A DNA stretch of 64,000 nt from Bog-532 sp963775825 (GTDB lineage Bacteria > Actinomycetota > Actinomycetes > Streptosporangiales > Streptosporangiaceae): the NCBI GenBank assembly GCA_963775825.1, contig CAVZKY010000067.1, positions 1-64,000 on the forward strand, read 5' to 3'. The notes beneath the pieces are model-generated. The model was not told where the DNA came from and searched no databases. It was given only the letters and a program-made list of their open reading frames with translations. Within the stretch, counting starts at the first letter, position 1, and every line of letters starts with the position of its first letter. This document shows, one piece after another, positions 58,965 through 64,000 of the stretch. The translations under genes were made by a program, and so were the position numbers.

Positions 58965-60169
58965 GACCTCTCCCCGCCGTCGGTGTCACCCGGATCCGCA
59001 GCGGCCGCCGCCACCGGATCCGGCCGCGACAGTTCTTCCGGCAGCCGAACGGACGTGTCCGGGTCATGCAGCCAGCACGCGACCTGTCGTCCCCCGGCGC
59101 CATTCATCGAGTCCCTGCCCCCCGCCCCGGCCACCCTCGCGCCGCTCGTCCGGTAGAGCCCCGGGCTCAGCGGGACCAGTTGCGGGACGTCCACCGGGCA
59201 GCGCTCCAGCGCGTGCGGGCAGCGCGGGTGGAACGCGCACCCGGACGGGACCGCGCGCAGGTCCGGCGGCGTCCCGGGAATGCCGGTCATCGCCATCCGT
59301 GCCCCGTGCAGCGGCGGGAACGAATTCAGCAGCCCATGGGTGTAGGGGTGGCGGGGCGCCCGGAACAGTGCCGCGGACGGGGCCCGCTCGACCAGGCGCC
59401 CGGCGTACATGACCGCGATCTCGTCGGCCAGCTCGATCAGCAGCGACAGGTCGTGCGTAATGAACAGGGCGGCGAAGCCGAGGTCGTCGCGCAGCCGGAT
59501 CAGTTCCTCGAGGATCTCCCGCTGGGTGACCACATCCAGCGCGGTGGTCGGCTCGTCCATGATCACGACTTGCGGCTCCAGCGCCAGGGCCATCGCGATC
59601 ATCGCGCGCTGCCGCATGCCGCCGGACAGCTCGTGCGGGTAGCTGCGCAGCCGGTCGCCGGTGATGCCGACCATCTCCAGCAGTTCCACGGCGCGCTTTT
59701 CCCGCCCGCCCCGGCCCAGTTCCGGCCGGTGGGCCCGCAGCACGTCCTCGATCTGGGCGCCGATGCTGATGACCGGGTTGAGCGCGTTCAGCGCGCTCTG
59801 CATGACGACGGAGATATCCGACCAGCGGACCTGCTGCAGCTCTTTTTCGCCCAGCTCCAGCAGGTCGGCGTGGCCCCGCTGGGAGTGGAACAGCACCTCG
59901 CCGCCGGTGATCACGCCGGGCTCGCGCAGCAGCCGGGTGGCCGCGTACGCGAGCGTCGACTTCCCGCTGCCGCTCTCGCCCGCCAGGCCGAGGACCTCGC
60001 CGCGCCGCAGCACCAGGTTCGCGTCCAGCACGGCGTGCGTCGCGTCCTCCCCGATCCCGTAGTCCACGCACAGGCCGCGGATCTCCAGCACGGGCTCCCC
60101 GCGCTGGGCGGGGACCTTCAGCTGGCTGTTCCCGGCCACAGCGGGAGCGGCGACGTCGCTGGCGCTCAC
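58961..60169 (-). CDS. ABC importer ATPase 1 (DppD/OppD-like)
   Basis: GTG 60169 overlaps the permease stop. The 402-residue ATPase has Walker A GESGSGKSTLAY, Q-loop VVMQSALNALNPVISI, signature ELSGGMRQRAMI, Walker B VVIMDEPTTALDV and the C-terminal cysteine motif CAFHPRCPHALERC shared by oligopeptide-type ATPases. It has a longer C-terminal tail than its partner. It works as a heterodimer with the second ATPase. Confidence 0.85.
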   Translation of the reverse strand: MSASDVAAPAVAGNSQLKVPAQRGEPVLEIRGLCVDYGIGEDATHAVLDANLVLRRGEVLGLAGESGSGKSTLAYAATRLLREPGVITGGEVLFHSQRGHADLLELGEKELQQVRWSDISVVMQSALNALNPVISIGAQIEDVLRAHRPELGRGGREKRAVELLEMVGITGDRLRSYPHELSGGMRQRAMIAMALALEPQVVIMDEPTTALDVVTQREILEELIRLRDDLGFAALFITHDLSLLIELADEIAVMYAGRLVERAPSAALFRAPRHPYTHGLLNSFPPLHGARMAMTGIPGTPPDLRAVPSGCAFHPRCPHALERCPVDVPQLVPLSPGLYRTSGARVAGAGGRDSMNGAGGRQVACWLHDPDTSVRLPEELSRPDPVAAAAADPGDTDGGERS

Positions 60170-61230
60170 TGGGCGACCCCCGTCCGTGCGGCCGTTGCCG
60201 GGGCGGTGGGCGTCTTGGGGGCCGTCCGCACCACCGGGGTCAGCCCGAGCTTCGGATGGCGCGGCAGCCCGGCCTTGCGCATCCCCTTCCGGGACAGGCC
60301 CGCCGCGCGCAGCCGCGGGTTGATGAACTCGTCGACGCCGAAGTTGAGCAGCGCCAGGCCGGTGCCGACCAGCGCGATGCACAGCCCGGGTGGCACGAAC
60401 CACCACCAGGCGCCAGTCAGTGGCGCGTTGCTGGACTGCGCCCAGTAGAGCATCGTGCCCCAGTTCCAGACTGCGGTGCTCGTTACGCCGATGTAGGCCA
60501 GCGCCACGTAGGTGCCGATGGCGTAGAGCATGGTGAACAGGAACGACGAGGCGACGATGGCCGTCAGGTTCGGCAGCACCTCGAAGAACATGATGCGCAT
60601 CCGGCTCTCGCCGACCACGCGGGCCGCCTCCACGAAGTCGCGCCGCTTGACCGACAGCGTCTGGGCGCGCAGCACCCGGGCGCCCCACGCCCAGCCCGTG
60701 ACGGCGATGATGACCCCGATGAGCAGCGTGTTCGACCGGCCCGCGGGAGGCAGGTAGCTGTCGATGACGATGAGCAGCGGCAGCGCCGGGATGGCCAGGA
60801 ACACGTTGGCGGTCAGCGAGAGCCCCTCGTCGGTGCCGCCGCCGACGTAGCCCGCGGTGATGCCGACGATCAGCGACAGCAGCGTCGCGACCAGCCCGGC
60901 GATGAAGCCCACCACCATCGTGGCGCGGGCCCCGTTGAGCAGCTGGGAGAAGAGGTCCGCACCGAGGTTGCTGGTGCCCAGCCAGTGCGCGGCCGAGGGG
61001 TGCAGGTTGGGCGCGAAGGCGTTGTAGTTCGGCGCGTACGGCGCGACCCACGGGCCGATCAGCGTCAGCAGCGCGAAGATCGCGATGATGACCAGGCCGG
61101 CGATGACCTTGGGGGAGTGCGGCAGCCGGACCGCCCGGACCCGTGTTCTGGCCAGTACCGCGTCGGGTAGCTGGCCCGCCGGAAGCTGCCCCGCGGGGAG
61201 CGGGGCCAGGTCGTCGGCATTGACGGACAT
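60166..61230 (-). CDS. ABC importer permease 2 (DppC-like)
   Basis: This 354-residue permease has an N-terminal helix (VIAGLVIIAIFALLTLIGPW), a periplasmic loop with HWLGTSNLGADLFSQLLNGA, and five further helices. The cytoplasmic coupling loop EAARVVGESRMRIMFFEVLP carries the EAA motif. It forms the transmembrane pore with permease 1. It is coupled by overlap to the ATPase gene. Confidence 0.85.
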   Translation of the reverse strand: MSVNADDLAPLPAGQLPAGQLPDAVLARTRVRAVRLPHSPKVIAGLVIIAIFALLTLIGPWVAPYAPNYNAFAPNLHPSAAHWLGTSNLGADLFSQLLNGARATMVVGFIAGLVATLLSLIVGITAGYVGGGTDEGLSLTANVFLAIPALPLLIVIDSYLPPAGRSNTLLIGVIIAVTGWAWGARVLRAQTLSVKRRDFVEAARVVGESRMRIMFFEVLPNLTAIVASSFLFTMLYAIGTYVALAYIGVTSTAVWNWGTMLYWAQSSNAPLTGAWWWFVPPGLCIALVGTGLALLNFGVDEFINPRLRAAGLSRKGMRKAGLPRHPKLGLTPVVRTAPKTPTAPATAARTGVAQ

Positions 61231-61232
61231 GC

Positions 61233-62207
61233 TCAGGCCTCCTGCCGGACGCGCGGGTCGAGGAGCACGTACACGAAGTCGGCGATCAGGTTGGCCGCCA
61301 GCACGGTCAGCGTGATGACCAGGAAGATGCCCTGCAGCAGCGGGTAGTCCTGGTTGAGGACCGCCTGCAGCAGCAGGTTGCCGACGCCGGGGTAGTTGAA
61401 GACCAGCTCCACCAGCAGCGCCCCGGACACCACCAGCCCGATGGCCAGCGAGAAGTTCGCGACGCTGGGCAGGATCGCGTTCCGCGCGGCGTAGGCCACG
61501 ACCTTGCGGGTCGGCAGGCCCTTGGCCCGGGCCACCAGGACGAAGTCCTCGTCCATCACCGTGATCATCATGTTCCGCATGCCGAGCATCCAGCCGGCGA
61601 TCGAGCTGAGCACGATGGTGATGATCGGGAGCGCCGCGTAACGCACCACGCTGAAGATGAACGGCCCGTTGAATCCGGGGGTCAGCCCCCGCGCGTAGTT
61701 GCCGAGGACCGGGAACCAGTGCAGGTCGCTGCCCAGCACCAGCAGCAGTACCGTGCCGAGGAAGAAGTACGGCACCGCCTGGAAGAAGGTGGACACCGGC
61801 AGCATCCCGTCCAGCCAGGACCCGCGCCGCCAGCCGAGCGCGATCCCGGCCAGCGTGCCGAGTACGAAGCTGATCACCGTGGCCGCGCCGAGCAGGCCCA
61901 CCGTCCATGGCAGGGTCTGCCCGAGCACCGTGCTGACCGGAGCGGACAGTGTGATCGACTGGCCCAGGTTGCCGTGGAACAGCTGGCTCCAGTAGCTCAC
62001 GTACTGCGACCAGAGACCCTGGTGCAGGCCGAGGCCGAACTGCTGCTGGATGGCCTGCTGCATCTGCAGGGTCACCCGGCCCTGCAGCTTGCCGATCATG
62101 GTCTGGATGGGGTTGCCCGGCATCAGCCGGGGGAGCAGGAAGTTCACCGTAATGGCCACCCACGCGGTAACCGCGTAGACGGCGAGCTTGCGGGCCAGGG
62201 CGGTCAT
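61233..62207 (-). CDS. ABC importer permease 1 (DppB-like)
   Basis: This 324-residue permease starts ARKLAVYAVTAWVAITVNFL and contains MPGNPIQTMIGKLQGRVTLQ in the first loop. It ends with the EAA-type loop VARAKGLPTRKVVAYAARNA and LVVSGALLVELVFNYPGVGN, features of the oligopeptide DppB/OppB family. Six helices are expected. Its start overlaps the LacI stop (ATGA). Confidence 0.87.
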   Translation of the reverse strand: MTALARKLAVYAVTAWVAITVNFLLPRLMPGNPIQTMIGKLQGRVTLQMQQAIQQQFGLGLHQGLWSQYVSYWSQLFHGNLGQSITLSAPVSTVLGQTLPWTVGLLGAATVISFVLGTLAGIALGWRRGSWLDGMLPVSTFFQAVPYFFLGTVLLLVLGSDLHWFPVLGNYARGLTPGFNGPFIFSVVRYAALPIITIVLSSIAGWMLGMRNMMITVMDEDFVLVARAKGLPTRKVVAYAARNAILPSVANFSLAIGLVVSGALLVELVFNYPGVGNLLLQAVLNQDYPLLQGIFLVITLTVLAANLIADFVYVLLDPRVRQEA

Positions 62208-63430
62208 GCCTGTCGCGCGCCCGCGTCGCAGCCGCAGCTCTGGCGGCGGATCAGTGTGGTCGGCAGGACGATGTCGCGGTCGGCTAGGGGCTCGCGGTTG
62301 ATCATGGAATAGAGCACCTCGAAGGCTGTCGCGCCGAGTTCCCGGATGCGCTGGCGGACCGTGGTCAGCTGGGTGTGCAGGTGCCGGGCCACCGGGATGT
62401 CGTCGAACCCGGTCACGGCCACGTCCCCTGGCACGCTGATGCCATGGCGTTCCAGTGCGTAGAGCACGCCGATGGCGGTCTGGTCGTTCGCGCAGACGAT
62501 CGCGCGTGGTAGTGCTGTTCCCGCGGCCAGCAGGTGGTTGATCACCCGCGCGCCGCCGCCCGCGGTGTAGTTGCCCTGCCATTGCGGACCGCTTAGCAAC
62601 TCCGCCCCCGCGTCCGCGATCTCGGCGGCGAGCGTGCGGAAACGGGCGATGCTGTCCGGGCTGTCCACGTGGCCGCCGATGTAGCTGATCGAGCGGTACC
62701 CGTGGTCGTACAGCAGGTGCCGGGCCAGATCCCGCATGCCCGCCGCGTTGTCGCTGCGCACGTTGGCGGTCAGCGGCGTGGCCACCCCGGCCATCGTGAC
62801 CACGGGCACCTGGCGCCCCAGCCACTCGAGCTGATCCGGGTCGAGCACCCGGTCGTGCAGGATGATCCCGTCGCTCTTGCGGGCGAGGGCGAGCGTATGG
62901 CCGCCCGGGTCGTGCTCGTCGAGATCGACCGAACGCACCAGGATGTCGAAACCGCGCCGCTGGGCGGCTTCGGCGATGCCCCGGTTGATCATGTCGGGGA
63001 ACTGCAGGCTGTCTTCCTCGTCGGCGAACAGGTCATCGGGGTCCCGGGAGGTCCAGGGCAGCCGGATGATCACCCCGGCGACTTCCTTGAGCCGGACGCT
63101 CAGGGCCCGGGCCGCGCCGTCCGGGATGAAACCCAGCTCGGCCACGGCCTGCAGGACCCGGTCCCGGGTGTCCGGCCGCGGGTTGCGCCGCCCGTTCAGG
63201 ACCCGGGACACCGAGGCGATCGATACTCCGGCCGCCCGGGCGACGTCGTAGATCGTCGGTGCCGTGCTGACGGCCAGGCCGCTGGTCGGCGCGCCCGCCG
63301 CGCTCGCGGTTCCAGTCGCGATGGACCCAGAGGTTCCGTCCGGTGTGATATCCACCACGTTGGGCGGGACCCGAACCAGACCGCTGGTGCGCGCGGTTGG
63401 CTCCGCGTTCACCGACGATTCCGCGTCCAC
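62204..63430 (-). CDS. LacI-family transcriptional regulator
   Basis: I start at GTG 63430, seven bases after AAGGAG; an ATG 36 bases earlier lacks a ribosome-binding site. The protein (408 residues) has an unusually long N-terminal extension of about 58 residues. The HTH and hinge follow: TIYDVARAAGVSIASVSRVL and NGRRNPRPDTRDRVLQAVAE. The periplasmic-binding-protein-like domain contains AIVCANDQTAIGVLYALERH and GDVAVTGFDDIPVARHL. It is the first gene of the importer operon and probably represses it, itself included, until a sugar is bound. Confidence 0.87.
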   Translation of the reverse strand: MDAESSVNAEPTARTSGLVRVPPNVVDITPDGTSGSIATGTASAAGAPTSGLAVSTAPTIYDVARAAGVSIASVSRVLNGRRNPRPDTRDRVLQAVAELGFIPDGAARALSVRLKEVAGVIIRLPWTSRDPDDLFADEEDSLQFPDMINRGIAEAAQRRGFDILVRSVDLDEHDPGGHTLALARKSDGIILHDRVLDPDQLEWLGRQVPVVTMAGVATPLTANVRSDNAAGMRDLARHLLYDHGYRSISYIGGHVDSPDSIARFRTLAAEIADAGAELLSGPQWQGNYTAGGGARVINHLLAAGTALPRAIVCANDQTAIGVLYALERHGISVPGDVAVTGFDDIPVARHLHTQLTTVRQRIRELGATAFEVLYSMINREPLADRDIVLPTTLIRRQSCGCDAGARQA

Positions 63431-63482
63431 AGCCGGCTCCTTCCGGTGCGGCAGACCCGGCGCCAATGCCCGGCCTGTCTCG

Positions 63483-63500
63483 CCGGTAAGCGCTTACCGG
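63483..63500. promoter_or_regulatory. LacI-type operator
   Basis: CCGGTAAGCGCTTACCGG is a perfect 18-bp palindrome 53 bp before the LacI start. It has the central CG and the AAGCGCTT core typical of LacI/CebR operators. It is the probable control site of the whole operon. Confidence 0.75.
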
Positions 63501-64000
63501 CTCGCCTGTAGGCTACGACGGCCGCCCGGTCCGCTCAAGGGCTACCGCTATGACCGTTACGGGAAAGTGACATGGGGTATGCGCCAGTTGTCCTGGACGG
63601 CGCCGACCCGCGCTATCCGCCGTCCTGGGCGCCCTGGGCGCCAAGAAAGCCCGTCCGCACCGCGCCTACCTGGCCTGATGTGCGGTGCGTCACGAAAGCG
63701 GTGATCAGTCAGCCAGCCGGCTTTGCGCCGTAAGCCGTGTTGCGCAACGGGTCTATGGGGTGTTTCGCCGCCCCCCGGAGGACCCTGACACATGGCTGAA
63801 ACATCAGCCCGTCTCTGGCCTGAGGCGTTACCGGCCGCGTAACAAACGGGAAATGAACCGGAAACCCGCACATGGGAAACATGGACCGTTCGGTGAAAAG
63901 ACACCGGAGCGGCCGGGGTGGGTCCGTATAGGCCCATGGGGGGAGACCCCCTGGAAACCACCCGAAAGGCCCTTCCAAGGTAAGTCCCCCTGGAGGCGCA
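63501..64000. other. Intergenic end of window, GlnR-like box
   Basis: No coding frame is convincing. At 63839-63865 the plus strand reads GTAAC-n6-GAAAT-n6-GAAAC, which fits the GlnR box pattern (GTnAC-n6-GAAAC with further half sites). The last 60 bases contain short GC-rich hairpins such as CCATGGGGGG. The box would serve a nitrogen-assimilation gene starting beyond the right edge. This is a by-eye match only. Confidence 0.35.

Noticed and set aside
59066..60448. Plus-strand frame of 460 codons opposite the ABC genes
   Set aside because: It is a complement of the ATPase and permease genes, with low-complexity residues and no motifs.

Overview
This 64 kb window comes from a high-GC actinomycete. 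The evidence is the GC-rich third codon positions, frequent GTG starts, start/stop-overlapping operons, an IdeR/DmdR-type iron box, and an AICE-like element (actinomycete integrative and conjugative element) beside tRNA-Pro. The genus cannot be fixed from the sequence; a mycelial family such as Streptosporangiales or Streptomycetales is plausible.

Left part (1-13.1 kb). It holds two glyoxalase-fold (VOC) genes, a complete IS4-like insertion sequence with 21/22 matching terminal inverted repeats, a decayed homocysteine S-methyltransferase, and a frameshifted K+ channel/RCK gene. A group II intron (about 5675-11239, minus strand) has its reverse transcriptase cut in two by a 3.17 kb serine-recombinase element (6931-10095). 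Removing that element across an AA core restores the RT codons. Joining the element's own ends into a circle gives its first gene an RBS and an ATG that it lacks in the integrated form. A tryptophanase gene follows.

Middle (13.1-22.9 kb). This is an accretion-like island. It starts with the 3' half of a tRNA-Ala gene, which looks like an attachment-site scar. Four diverged copies (A-D) of a roughly 100-150 bp repeat, whose left edge aligns with that scar, then separate small cargo modules: two tiny coupled genes, an AT-rich PIN-like nuclease gene, and a membrane-anchored beta-rich protein. After copy D come a lipoprotein, two membrane proteins, a methyltransferase and a frameshifted HTH gene. 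These modules are the best candidates for an undescribed system.

AICE (about 22.9-32.8 kb). In order: an SCO3933-like regulator, small HTH proteins, a membrane protein, a TraB/FtsK-type ATPase, a J-domain/SprT-like/zinc-ribbon fusion, an RRQRL-type zinc protein, a RepSA-like initiator, Xis and a tyrosine integrase next to tRNA-Pro(GGG). Many of its genes carry frameshifts and one is split by an IS3-family remnant, yet xis and int are intact. A 16-bp palindrome recurs before three transcription units, and intergenic hairpins precede several genes.

Right part (33-64 kb). This is orderly core-like sequence: a monofunctional glycosyltransferase (GT51), an FTR1 iron permease behind an iron box, GtrA, an ABC-2 exporter (ATPase plus two permeases), a divergent MFS/TetR pair with two operators, a DUF2079 membrane protein broken in a microsatellite, an operon of a short-chain reductase and two acyl-CoA dehydrogenases, STAS proteins, DUF3040, a glycogen-binding-like protein, a second K+ channel flanked by RCK domains, a transglutaminase-like protein and a LON-N protein. 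It ends with an operon of a LacI regulator, an oligopeptide-type ABC importer and a GH3 beta-glycosidase, with an 18-bp palindromic operator. This operon probably imports and hydrolyses beta-linked oligosaccharides. A GlnR-like box near the right edge may belong to a nitrogen gene beyond the window.
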